The translations under genes were made by a program, and so were the position numbers. 35,670 nt of DNA. Origin: Acidobacteriota bacterium (lineage in GTDB: Bacteria > Acidobacteriota > Blastocatellia > Pyrinomonadales > Pyrinomonadaceae). Below, one piece after another: positions 17,341 to 25,708 of this stretch. Below the pieces are notes generated by a model that did no database searches, was not told where the DNA came from, and worked only from the letters and a program-made list of their open reading frames with translations. The stretch covers positions 1 to 35,670 of the forward strand of contig JAIVJM010000217.1 of NCBI GenBank assembly GCA_020199995.1, given 5' to 3'. Each line of letters begins with the position of its first letter. The first letter of the stretch is position 1.

Positions 17341-18726
17341 TCAAACTCCTGTGCCCGCCCGCGCCCAGTGCCTGAAGAGCACGAACGCGGGGTAGCTGAG
17401 CGCCAGCAGGAGGAGCGCGTAGACGCTGTTCTCCGTGTCGCCCACGACCGCGCCGAGGAGGAAGGCGATTGAGCCGGCGAGCGCGAGCCCGGTCGTCAAG
17501 GGATAGCCCCACGCACGGTAGGGTCGCGGCGTCTGCGGCTCGCGCCGCCGCAGCACGAAGACGGAGACGAAGGCGACGGCGTAGTTGATGACGAAGAAGA
17601 AGGCGAGCGCCGCCAGCAGACGCGCGAAGGTTCCGCTGAAGACGATCAGCACGGCGGCCATCACGGTGCTCAGCGCGAGCGCGACGGTCGGCGTGCCGCC
17701 GCGGTTGACGTCCGAAGCGCGCCGCCAGAAGAGCTCGTCGCGGCTCATCGCGTAGAGGACGCGCGGGGCGGCGAGCGTGCTGCCGTTGACGGCGGCGAGC
17801 ATCGAGACGGTGGCGAGCGCGCTGATGATGAGTTTGCCGCGCGCGCCGAAAATCATTTCAGCCGCGCCCCCGATGGCGAGGTTGTCGCCCGCGAGCCTCT
17901 CTAGCGGCAGGACGTAGAGCAGCGCGAGGTTGAGCAACAGATAAATCCCTATCACGAGCAGCACGCTCCCGATCATCGCGCGCGGGACGCTCCTGCCGGG
18001 GTCGCGCACCTCCTCGCCGAAGTAGGTCGTGCTTGACCAGCCGTCGTACGTATAGATGACCCCTTGGAGCGCGAGCACCAGCGCCGTCCAGAACGCGAGG
18101 CCCGCCGGAACTTGAAGCGGCGACGACGATGCGGACACATCCGCCCCAATCGAACCCCGCCCGCCGAAGACGAAAAAGGCCGCGATGAGCGCGGCGAAGG
18201 CGAGCGTCTTGACGAGGCTGGTGAGGGTCTGCGCGCGGCTGCCCCAGCGCACCCCGGCCCATTGCAGGAGGGCGAACGCGACGGTGACGAAGAGCGCCAC
18301 GAGTGCGGCGCGCCCCGCGAGCGCAGGCACGAGCGCACCAGAGTATTCGCCGGTGACGAGGGCGACCGCCGCAATCGTCCCGCACGTCGAGAGCCAGTCG
18401 CTCCACCCGACGACGAAGCCGGGGTACTCGCCCAGTGCGCGCCGCGCGAAGACGTAGATGCCGCCCGAGCGCGGGACCATCGCCCCCAGCTCCGCGACCG
18501 AGACCGCGCCCAAAAGCGCGTAGAGCCCGCCGACCACCCACACGCCGATGAAGAGCCGAGCGTCGGGCAGGCGCGCCGCGACCTCGCCCGGCGTGCGCAG
18601 GATGCCCATCCCGATGGTGATGCCGATGGTCACCGCCAGCCCGAACACGACGCCGAGCACGCGCAGCAGCAGCCGCGAGCGCCCTGCCCGGCCTTCGATT
18701 AATGTTACGTCCCCTTCAGACTGCAA
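17341..18726 (-). CDS. APC superfamily amino-acid permease
   Basis: Integral membrane transporter of 461 residues with about twelve hydrophobic segments. The first helix has the APC unwound motif (TIGITIGMGILRTPGEVA), followed by GGLYALLGAVSVAELGAM (helix 2) and PRSGGIYVFARRALGEYPGF. Helix 6 has VIYTYDGWSSTTYFGEE. These match the LAT/cationic amino-acid transporter branch. It carries amino acids or related compounds by proton or substrate exchange. The start is a TTG with AAAGGAA four to five bases upstream; the next in-frame ATG falls inside helix 1 and would remove it. The ribosome-binding site for the Rieske gene is inside its last codons, so the two are probably coupled. Confidence 0.88.
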   Translation of the reverse strand: MQSEGDVTLIEGRAGRSRLLLRVLGVVFGLAVTIGITIGMGILRTPGEVAARLPDARLFIGVWVVGGLYALLGAVSVAELGAMVPRSGGIYVFARRALGEYPGFVVGWSDWLSTCGTIAAVALVTGEYSGALVPALAGRAALVALFVTVAFALLQWAGVRWGSRAQTLTSLVKTLAFAALIAAFFVFGGRGSIGADVSASSSPLQVPAGLAFWTALVLALQGVIYTYDGWSSTTYFGEEVRDPGRSVPRAMIGSVLLVIGIYLLLNLALLYVLPLERLAGDNLAIGGAAEMIFGARGKLIISALATVSMLAAVNGSTLAAPRVLYAMSRDELFWRRASDVNRGGTPTVALALSTVMAAVLIVFSGTFARLLAALAFFFVINYAVAFVSVFVLRRREPQTPRPYRAWGYPLTTGLALAGSIAFLLGAVVGDTENSVYALLLLALSYPAFVLFRHWARAGTGV

Positions 18727-18765
18727 ATGTTCCTTTACCTAGTTCGAGCGTGAGTTTATGGTTTG

Positions 18766-18939
18766 TTACGCCTGACCCCTACTTGCTCTGAGCCAATCCA
18801 GATTAATGCCGATCAGCAGTTCGGTCATTTTCGCGTGGTGTGTGTTTTTCATGGCGACAAGCTCAGTATCGAACCCGTGCTTCCGCGCAAGCTCCCGAAC
18901 TCCGTCCGCGTTATCGTAGGTCATCAGCACATTAACCAT
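18766..18939 (-). pseudogene. C-terminal fragment of a DNA adenine/cytosine-N4 methyltransferase
   Basis: A 57-codon frame reads MVNVLMTYDNADGVREL, then HGFDTELVAMKNTHHAK and MTELLIGINLDWLR, and ends with TAA. This is the closing part of a D12/Dam-class methyltransferase as I know that family. The frame stays open only to 18978 (adding KRILKQHKIGLLA), where a stop precedes it inside the endonuclease gene. The SAM-binding and DPPY-type motifs are nowhere in the window. I read it as the surviving tail of the modification gene of the restriction island, 5'-truncated and lying directly behind the HaeII-like endonuclease. Alternatively the rest was lost in assembly. Confidence 0.65.
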
Positions 18940-18950
18940 CGCCAGCAGTC

Positions 18951-19880
18951 CTATTTTATGTTGCTTGAGTATTCTCTTCTAAATTCGTCATGGACGATTC
19001 TCAACACTTTCTCTTTGTCCTCCATATCTTCAAACTGGCTTGCAAGTTTCAGCAGCTCATCTTTGCTAATGGTCTGAACCTTCATATTTATGAGGTAGTT
19101 CTTAACTTCCTTTGAGATGTCGTCAATCACTAAAATCACGTTTCCATCCTGTAATCGCTCGCTGTCAAAGTTAACTTTCAACTCTGCATAAATGTTCTTG
19201 GCAGCAGCTTGGCTGTAAATTTTGAGTTTCTTTATTTGGTAAACGACGCCAAAATTCGTAGAGAGATCGACGCCTCTATCATGTGCGGATGTGCGCGTAT
19301 CTCGGTAGATTTTACAGGCGAATTTTTCCAAGTGAACTTTGATTACAGCAAAGCTGAAGATTTCAAAGTTAGTAGGGTTTTTATCGATGTGCTGAGTGAC
19401 CACCCGGAGGAATTGCTCCCTGTCACCGGATAATTCCGCTCTGAATTTATGGTCTGCTAAATGCGGGACGACGCCTAAGCGGTCGCTGATGTGCTGTTTA
19501 ATCCTTTCGGGAATCCAATCACAAAGAAACGGTGCAGCCTGCGTGTATGGCGGGAGAAGCTCATATTGCGACTTGCCCACACTCTTCAAAACACCGTAAC
19601 GCGGCAAGTTCCGTGATGGATAGGCATCATAATATCTCCCTCCCACATGCATATCATGTCCAAAGTATTTTTGGATGCCTTTGACAGTCTTTTCATACAA
19701 TTTTCTTATCTCACTGTCAGAAAAGATTGTCCTACTGCTGTTAGAGTATTCACGTACTAATGCCAATGTGAGGATGGGGAAAATGACTTTGGTTTGCGAG
19801 TTTTTGAGCATTCGGTCTACTTCGGCCTTGCAAAGTGCTTCGTCACTCATAGCTATAATCCGCATCCTTAACATCAACAC
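18951..19880 (-). CDS. Type II restriction endonuclease, HaeII-like
   Basis: 309 residues (299 if the ATG at 19850, MSDEALCKAEVDRMLKNS, is used). The N-terminal helix with 'LKNSQTKVIFPI' and the core 'SAHDRGVDLSTNFGVVYQIK' near residue 230 resemble HaeII (RGCGC^Y cutter), where a D-R-G-x-D...Q-x-K segment forms a PD-(D/E)xK-type active site. No other family fits better. G+C content and codon use (many AAA, ATA, TTA) differ sharply from flanking genes, indicating horizontal acquisition. The first ATG overlaps the stop of the upstream NotI-like gene (TGATG), so translation is probably coupled. Family assignment comes from memory of the motif and is moderate; target specificity is not inferred. 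Confidence 0.6.
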   Translation of the reverse strand: MLMLRMRIIAMSDEALCKAEVDRMLKNSQTKVIFPILTLALVREYSNSSRTIFSDSEIRKLYEKTVKGIQKYFGHDMHVGGRYYDAYPSRNLPRYGVLKSVGKSQYELLPPYTQAAPFLCDWIPERIKQHISDRLGVVPHLADHKFRAELSGDREQFLRVVTQHIDKNPTNFEIFSFAVIKVHLEKFACKIYRDTRTSAHDRGVDLSTNFGVVYQIKKLKIYSQAAAKNIYAELKVNFDSERLQDGNVILVIDDISKEVKNYLINMKVQTISKDELLKLASQFEDMEDKEKVLRIVHDEFRREYSSNIK

Positions 19881-20713
19881 ACAACGACGTTACGCATTTC
19901 CTCTTCTAGCTGATTGATGAATTCTTTTTCACCGATGGGTGCCGTGTACACATCTCCCTTAAAAATATCAACGAACTTAGTGTAGGCAGTTCGCACCCTC
20001 GTTAACTTGTAGCTTTCATGCCTAACTTCCCGGCGCAGGTCATAAACCAGCCAAGCGAGGTCGGCATCTTGGGGATCAACTTCAGTTAGAGCAGGGAGAC
20101 TGTTGAAAAAACCGCTATTGATTGCTACCGCCTGCTTCTTGCCCCAGACGTGAAAGATTCCACCCTTGAACAGCAGTTGCGGCGCGAGTCTTTTTCTCGA
20201 AGACGAGAGGTAGTCAGGGCGCGGGTAGTGCGGTTGCCCCGACCAATCCATATCGTGGCGACCGGCCTGATCTTCCATGAAGTGCTCAAAAGGCGCTCTC
20301 ACGTTTCCCGAAATGTAGACCGCCTGAACTTCGCAGGAACCGAAGTCGGTGACCTTACCTCTTTCGTCGTATGAGACGAGCACCACGTCCACGTTACCGG
20401 CGGACTGCCCGTGCTTGTCTTTCAGACGCACCTCGACGAGCGAAGTCCACTTGGCGTCCGCGGGGAAGAAGAAGCCGGCGGCGTCCTCCGCGATGAGCCA
20501 TTCTTCGCGGAACCTCACGGGACAGGTGATGGCGGCACTCTCGCCCTCTTTCACGCTGCACACGCCCAGCGGGTCGTTAGCCTTATCTTTAGTGCAATTC
20601 GGGACTTTGTTGTTGAAAGGGCAGAGACGCTTCTCTCTGTAGCGCGTCGCTTCCGGCGACTGATTATCGATGGGGAATCCGAAAACCTCCGCGAGAGGTT
20701 GCTTAGGCATCAC
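19874..20713 (-). CDS. Type II restriction endonuclease, NotI-like
   Basis: 279 residues. The N-terminal AEVFGFPIDNQSPEATRYRE and a four-cysteine cluster (RLCPF, PNCTKD, GVCSV, ITCPVRF) match the metal-binding domain of NotI/EagI-type enzymes. The nuclease core has GNVDVVLVSYDERGKV and then GSCEVQAVYISGN, an E-x-Q variant of the PD-(D/E)xK motif that NotI also has. The region with HYPRPDYLSSSRKRLAPQL follows. NotI cuts GCGGCCGC, a site common in a GC-rich genome, but the specificity of this homologue is unknown. Start: GTG at 20713 or ATG at 20710, with AAAGGAA nearby. It overlaps the next gene by a few bases. Base composition is lower in G+C than neighbours. No intact methyltransferase accompanies it here. 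Confidence 0.7.
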   Translation of the reverse strand: MMPKQPLAEVFGFPIDNQSPEATRYREKRLCPFNNKVPNCTKDKANDPLGVCSVKEGESAAITCPVRFREEWLIAEDAAGFFFPADAKWTSLVEVRLKDKHGQSAGNVDVVLVSYDERGKVTDFGSCEVQAVYISGNVRAPFEHFMEDQAGRHDMDWSGQPHYPRPDYLSSSRKRLAPQLLFKGGIFHVWGKKQAVAINSGFFNSLPALTEVDPQDADLAWLVYDLRREVRHESYKLTRVRTAYTKFVDIFKGDVYTAPIGEKEFINQLEEEMRNVVVC

Positions 20714-20778
20714 TTATCAAATTCCTTTCAACAGACTTTATAAGCGATGCCTGTCGGATAAACAAGACTCACCCCGAA

Positions 20779-22701
20779 TCAACTCGTCTTCGGGTACGGC
20801 GCGCCCAGCCACGATTGGTAGTTCTTCATCTGCTCGGGAGTGGGCTGTCGGACGGGCACGATGCGGAATGCGCCTTCGCGGGGCGCGGCGAGTTTGAAGG
20901 GGAAGGTGCGCAGATCGTCGAGGCGGAAGACGGTGAGCGTGACGGTGTCGCCGGGGCGCTTCTCTTCGAGGCGCGCGCCGAGGAAGTCGCGCGTGGCGCG
21001 GTAGCCGTCCACGGCGACGATCTGGTCGCCCGCGCTCAAGCCCTGTTCGAAGGCGGGCGTCCCCGCCGGGACGTTGCGTACCGTGAGCCGGTCGCCCTCC
21101 TGCACGAGCGTCGCGCCGAGCGCTGTGAGCGCGGCGCTGGTGCGGGCAGCCGCGGACGTTTCAGCCGGGCCCGCCGCATCGAGGCGCAGGCCGACCGCTT
21201 CGAGCGCCGCGTTGTAGTCGAGCTCGTCGCGCCCGCGGACGTAGCGGCGGAAGAAATCGTCGAGCGTGGCGCCCGCCGCGCGCTCCGAGGCGGACTGGAA
21301 ATCCTCGGGCGTGTAGTTCCGGTTCTTCTTGGAGAAGTCTTCGTAGAGGTAACGCATCACGTCGTCGAGCGAGCGCGCGCCCTTCGAGCGCTTGCGGATT
21401 TCGAGGTCGAGCAGAAGCGCGATGATCGCGCCCTTGTCGTAATAGGAGACCGACGAGTTGATTGAATTCTCGTCGGGCCGGTAATACTTGATCCAGGCGT
21501 CGAAGCTGGCCTCCTCGGCGCTCATCTCAAGGCGGCCCGGCGTGTTCTGCAAGTCCTGAAACGCGCGCGCCGCCGCGTCGAGGTACTGCTTGTCCGACAT
21601 CAGTCCGGCGCGGCGCGTGATGATGTTCTCGTAGTAGCTCGTGACGCCCTCGGCGACCCACAGCAGGCGCGTGTAGTTCTCGCGCGTGTAGTCGAAGGGG
21701 CCGAGCGCGTCGGGGCGGATGCGCTTGACGTTCCAGAGGTGGAAATACTCGTGCGCGGTGAGCGTCAGGAAATCGCGGTAGCTCGCATCGGGGCGGAAGC
21801 CGAAGCGCGTGTAGATGATCGCCGTCGAGTTGAGGTGTTCGAGCCCGCCGCGCGCGGTCGGGTGCGTCATGAAGATGAACGTGTAGTCGCGGTAAGGGAT
21901 ATCGCGCATCATCTCGACGCTGGATTCGACTATTTTTTGCGTGTCGCGACGGATGCGCTCGGCGTCGAAGTTACCTTCGCCGTCGAGGACGATGCGGTGC
22001 TCGACGCCGCGCACCTCGAAGGAGAGCGTGCGGAAGTTGCTCGCGAGGAAAGGCGAGTCGTAGAGCGTGTCGAAGTTCTCGGCGCGGAACGTGTTGCGCT
22101 CGCCCGAGACGACGGGCAGGCCCGTGGCGACCTTCCAGTCCTTGTAGGGCGCGACGCGCACGGTCGAGGCCGCGTTCAAGTGTCCTTCCGGGTACATCAG
22201 CAGCGCGGCGTTGTTCCAGAAGGCGTGGCGGTCGTTCAGCTCGTTGGTGCGCACCGTAAGCTCGTTGGCGTAGACGCTGTAGCGCACGCGCAGCTCGCGC
22301 GCACCATTCGACTCGACGCGCCACGTGTTCTTGTTCGTCTTGCGCCAACCGAGCGCGCGACCGCCGCCGCCGCCGCCGCCGCCGCCGTCCTGCGCCGCGA
22401 AGTCCTGCACGTGTCGCGCATACTCGCGCACGAGGTACGAGCCCGGCGTCCAGACCGGCATCACGAGGTCAACCGTCGGCGGCGGCGCGCCCGCGTCCCA
22501 CAGCAGGCGCATCTCGACTTCGAGGAGGTGCGTTTCCGGGCGCGGCATCGAGACGGTATAGGCGATTTGGGGCGCGTTGCGCGCGGCTGTCGTTTCGCCG
22601 CGACCGCGCTCGACGCCCTGCGCGTAGAGAGCCTGAGAAGCCGCCGTGAAGAAGAGCAGGAATGCTGAGAGGGCGAGAGCCCGCGCACGTGTTTGACGCA
22701 T
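20779..22701 (-). CDS. M61 family peptidase with PDZ domain
   Basis: Exported zinc aminopeptidase (glycyl aminopeptidase family), 640 residues. There is a signal peptide at residues 1-28 (ALALSAFLLFFTAASQALYAQ), an N-terminal beta domain (about 40-210) and a catalytic domain with TAHEYFHLWNVKRIRP near 315 holding the H-E-x-x-H zinc site. The downstream Glu ligand is in LWVAEGVTSYYENI. The C-terminal PDZ domain spans about 530-620 (AFEQGLSAGDQIVAVDG). Length and motifs are complete. The start ATG has AAAGGAAG upstream; longer in-frame sequence lacks a signal peptide. A ten-glycine run near residue 105 comes from a CCG microsatellite. The protein is probably periplasmic. It is adjacent to, but separate from, the restriction island. 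Confidence 0.9.
   Translation of the reverse strand: MRQTRARALALSAFLLFFTAASQALYAQGVERGRGETTAARNAPQIAYTVSMPRPETHLLEVEMRLLWDAGAPPPTVDLVMPVWTPGSYLVREYARHVQDFAAQDGGGGGGGGGRALGWRKTNKNTWRVESNGARELRVRYSVYANELTVRTNELNDRHAFWNNAALLMYPEGHLNAASTVRVAPYKDWKVATGLPVVSGERNTFRAENFDTLYDSPFLASNFRTLSFEVRGVEHRIVLDGEGNFDAERIRRDTQKIVESSVEMMRDIPYRDYTFIFMTHPTARGGLEHLNSTAIIYTRFGFRPDASYRDFLTLTAHEYFHLWNVKRIRPDALGPFDYTRENYTRLLWVAEGVTSYYENIITRRAGLMSDKQYLDAAARAFQDLQNTPGRLEMSAEEASFDAWIKYYRPDENSINSSVSYYDKGAIIALLLDLEIRKRSKGARSLDDVMRYLYEDFSKKNRNYTPEDFQSASERAAGATLDDFFRRYVRGRDELDYNAALEAVGLRLDAAGPAETSAAARTSAALTALGATLVQEGDRLTVRNVPAGTPAFEQGLSAGDQIVAVDGYRATRDFLGARLEEKRPGDTVTLTVFRLDDLRTFPFKLAAPREGAFRIVPVRQPTPEQMKNYQSWLGAPYPKTS
22361..22387. 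repeat. CCG trinucleotide microsatellite in the M61 gene
   Basis: Nine tandem CCG units encode a polyglycine run on the minus strand. It is in frame and prone to slippage, and could vary in length between isolates. Confidence 0.9.
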
Positions 22702-22843
22702 CGTGTTCGACACTTCCTTTGCCTTTTGAACTGCTTGGGAGAAATTGCTTGGGCCGCATCTTACAACGAAACGGCGCGGGCGCGCGACTTCCTCCGGCGA
22801 GCGCATCGTCGGGGCACAACCGGCAGAAGCGCCGGTCGTTGAA

Positions 22844-22938
22844 TTTCTTTCGCCCCTCACGGGGCTCCGCGCATTTATCGTTGCTGATTCCCACGGCTTG
22901 CGCCGTGGGCTAAATTATTCCGCGCCTGACGGCGCTTT
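22844..22938. repeat. Palindromic repeat element, single copy (family 2)
   Basis: About 95 bp composed of TTTCTTTCGCCCCTC, hairpin CCCCTCACGGGG, a spacer, hairpin CCCACGGCTTGCGCCGTGGG with a trailing CTAAATT, and a final hairpin GCGCCTGACGGCGCTTT. The same order of parts occurs twice at 30160-30395. It lies upstream of the M61 gene and downstream of the TPR gene, where it may act as a terminator for the latter's transcript. Confidence 0.85.
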
Positions 22939-22966
22939 CAATCTTGATGGGCGCTCTACCACCTCC

Positions 22967-22981
22967 TGCTCACTGCTCACT
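22967..22981. repeat. Two-unit heptad tandem repeat
   Basis: TGCTCAC occurs twice in tandem just before the TPR gene stop. It has the same 7-bp periodicity as the hairpin elements but no complementary arm nearby. Confidence 0.5.
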
Positions 22982-23009
22982 CTCTTTCCGTCGGGCTTCT
23001 GCCGTTTAG

Positions 23010-25649
23010 TCACTCGACGTTGACGGTCAACTGTTGCTTGCCGCAGGGGGAGTTGAAGTTGACGACGAAGGCTCCGGTCTTGCGGCTGGTGGAGCTGATG
23101 GTGAAGCGAGAGGAGTTGCCGTCGGCTGCGGCGCGCGGCTCGGCGAGGACGACGATGTCTGCCCAGTGCGTCGTCGAGGGATTGACGCGCGGCGCAGCGG
23201 GGCCGTCGAAGTTGTCGAAGGTGACGGTGATGGTGGCCGCGCCGCCGTTGTTCTTAACCGTCAAGGAGGTTTCGCTGAGCGACATGGCGCAGGTGCTGCC
23301 CGCCGCGCCGCCGCCGCCGCTGCTGCTGCTGCTGCGCTTCTCACGCGCGGGCTTCCGCTCGGGCGGCGGCGCGGGCGTTGATGAAGGCGCGGCTAACTGC
23401 CGCGGCGCGGGCGCGGTTGGCGTGGGCGACGGCTCCGGCGCTGGAGCCGGTTCCGGTGTCGGAGCAGGCTCGGGCGTCGGAGTTGATTTCGGAGTTGGAG
23501 ATGGAGTTGGAGTTGGAGTCGGCTCGATGTTCTCCGGCGTGGTCGTGAGCGCGGGCGTCGGGGCGGGGGTGCTCGTCGGTGCGGCGGGTGGCTGTTCTGC
23601 CGGAGCGGCGACGCTGGCCGTCTCGGCGGGCGTCTGGCCGAGGAGTTGGTCGAGACCTTCGAGCGAGCCGCGGTTGAGTTTTTTGTAGAGCGCCTCGATC
23701 GCGACGCGGCGCGTGGGGTCGGGGCCGAGCAGATAGCTCTTGACGTATGCCGAGAGCGCGTCCTTCGAGTTGCCGCTCGCTTCGAGCGCCGCGCCGAGAC
23801 GCCATTCGGCGGTGCGCCACCAGATGGTGTTTTCCGGGAGCACGCTCACCGCGCGCCGCAGGCGCACGACCGCCTCAGCCGTCTGGCCCTGATTGTAGAG
23901 AGCCCAACCCGACAGCTCCTCGATGCGCCCGCGCATGATCTTTGAGAGCATCTCGCGCGGCACGTTCGGCACCGTCGTGGTCGCGCCCTCCGAGATGGCG
24001 CGCGCGCGCACCTCGGCCAACTCGTCCGCGAAGAGCGCGATGGGCGCGAACGGCTGCGCGAGCGCCGCCTCGACGCCGCCCTTGGCCGCCTCGGCCCGCT
24101 CCAGCACGGCGTCGAGCGCCGCGCCGCGCCGCAGCAGCCGCCCGGCCACGTACATCTGCCGGAAGGCGCGCATCCCGTCGTCGCCCGACGCGAAATCCCG
24201 CCCCGCCTCGGCGGCCTCCTTTTCGTTGACCACCCCGCCGCCCTCGCCCGCCGCGAGATGGAAGGCGAGCAGCGCTTTCAGGCTGCGCGCGTTGCGCTCG
24301 CTCCCAGCCCCCTTGAACTGGAAGAGCCCGGCGCGTCGCTCGGGCGCGAGCAGCTCGTCGAAGTCCGCGGCGCTCGCCTTGAGGCGTCCCGCCAGATTCG
24401 TCTCGATCTTCCCGCCGCGCAGAGTGAACGAGCGCGAAAGCTCGCGCGCCGCCTCCTCGTAGAGTCCGGCGGCGGCGAGCACGCTCGCCAGCTCGTAGTC
24501 GAGCGTCGGGAAGGTGCCCAAGGCGAGCGCGGGACGCAGGGCGCGCTCGGCTTCGAGCGGCTGATTCTGCGCGAGCAGCGCGCGAGAGAGAGCGATGCGC
24601 GCCCAGACCCAGCGGTAGCGCGGCTCTAAGGCGACTGCCCGCTCGGCCAGCTCGACGCCGCGCGCGCCCGCGCCGTGCGCCGCGTACCAGTAGGCCGCGC
24701 CGACCAAAAGCGGCAGGTTGCCCGCACGCTCCGCAAGCGCCGCGTCCAACTCGCGCTCGGCCTCTTCGCGGCGTCCCAAGTCGAAGAGCGAGAGCACGAG
24801 TCCGGCGCGCGCGTTCGCATCCTGCGGGTCCGTCGCCAACTGCTCGCGGTAGAGTGCGAGCGACTCTTCGGCCTTGCCCGTCGCGCGCCGCAAGTCCGCA
24901 AGGCTGCGCCGGGAGGTCGCGGATTTCGGGTCGAGTTCGAGCGAGCGCGCGAATTCCGTCGCCGCCTCTTCCAGACGCAGCGCGAGGCGGTAGGCCGCGC
25001 CGAGCGCCTGATGCGCGGCGGCCATCTCGGGCTTGAGGGCGATGGCCGAAGAGGCGACGCGCGCCGCCTCGTCCGCCTGCTCCGTGCTCAGGTAGAACGC
25101 CGCCAGCGTCAGCAGGCGCTGCGCGTTATCCTTCGCCTTCTCCTCGACGGCCAAAGCCAGCTCGCGCGCCGCCTCGCGCTCGCCCAGCACGTAGAGGTTC
25201 GCGGGCAGTTGCGAGACGACCTCGACGAAGAGCTTGTCCGACATCGCCGCGGGCGCTTCCGCGACCGCCGCGCGGAACAGCTCGACGCCCGCCGCGCGGT
25301 CGTTCGTGCGCAGCTTCTCGTCACCGTAGGCCGCGCGCGCGCTCGTCAAAAGCTCGCGCGCGCGCAGGGCGAGCGTCGAGTCCGCGTGCGCCGCGACGAA
25401 AGTCTTGAGACGCCCGATCCGCTCGGCGGGCGCGAGCTTCACGATCTCGTCGAGCTCGGCCTTGAGCGCGTCGTCGCCCACGACCTCTTTTTTCGCGCCC
25501 GCGCCTGCCTTGGGCTTGCTCGCCGGTTTCGTTTTCGCCGCCGCCGCGGGCTGCTTGCCGCCCGGCGTTTTGCTCTGCGCGGCGGAGCTGTCCGCCCCGA
25601 ACGTGAAAGCCAGAAACAGCGCGGCTGAAATTTTGAGAGCTTGATTCAT
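23010..25649 (-). CDS. Exported TPR-repeat protein with C-terminal BACON-like domain
   Basis: About 879 residues. The signal peptide (MNQALKISAALFLAFTFGAD) is followed by a Lys/Ala/Pro-rich segment. A long helical array with TPR-like units runs through residues 55-480 (for example AAHQALGAAYRLALRLEEAA, RSLELDPKSATSRRSLADL) and again at 560-640 (SGWALYNQGQTAEAVVRLRR). A Pro/Thr linker (PTPTPTPSPTPKSTPTPEPA) and a Ser/Gly run lead to a C-terminal beta domain with CAMSLSETSLTVKNNGGAAT and CGKQQLTVNVE, typical of BACON-like domains. This suggests a periplasmic or surface scaffold. No enzymatic motif was seen. Starts further upstream are not supported. Confidence 0.82.
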   Translation of the reverse strand: MNQALKISAALFLAFTFGADSSAAQSKTPGGKQPAAAAKTKPASKPKAGAGAKKEVVGDDALKAELDEIVKLAPAERIGRLKTFVAAHADSTLALRARELLTSARAAYGDEKLRTNDRAAGVELFRAAVAEAPAAMSDKLFVEVVSQLPANLYVLGEREAARELALAVEEKAKDNAQRLLTLAAFYLSTEQADEAARVASSAIALKPEMAAAHQALGAAYRLALRLEEAATEFARSLELDPKSATSRRSLADLRRATGKAEESLALYREQLATDPQDANARAGLVLSLFDLGRREEAERELDAALAERAGNLPLLVGAAYWYAAHGAGARGVELAERAVALEPRYRWVWARIALSRALLAQNQPLEAERALRPALALGTFPTLDYELASVLAAAGLYEEAARELSRSFTLRGGKIETNLAGRLKASAADFDELLAPERRAGLFQFKGAGSERNARSLKALLAFHLAAGEGGGVVNEKEAAEAGRDFASGDDGMRAFRQMYVAGRLLRRGAALDAVLERAEAAKGGVEAALAQPFAPIALFADELAEVRARAISEGATTTVPNVPREMLSKIMRGRIEELSGWALYNQGQTAEAVVRLRRAVSVLPENTIWWRTAEWRLGAALEASGNSKDALSAYVKSYLLGPDPTRRVAIEALYKKLNRGSLEGLDQLLGQTPAETASVAAPAEQPPAAPTSTPAPTPALTTTPENIEPTPTPTPSPTPKSTPTPEPAPTPEPAPAPEPSPTPTAPAPRQLAAPSSTPAPPPERKPAREKRSSSSSGGGGAAGSTCAMSLSETSLTVKNNGGAATITVTFDNFDGPAAPRVNPSTTHWADIVVLAEPRAAADGNSSRFTISSTSRKTGAFVVNFNSPCGKQQLTVNVE

Positions 25650-25708
25650 AAATTCTTCGACTTCGCGTCGGGCCTCAAATGTTAATGCGGGCCGCGCCAC
25701 TCCAGATT

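Noticed and set aside
18763..19077. 104-codon plus-strand frame opposite the restriction island
   Set aside because: It is antisense to the methyltransferase tail, whose minus-strand translation has clear family motifs.
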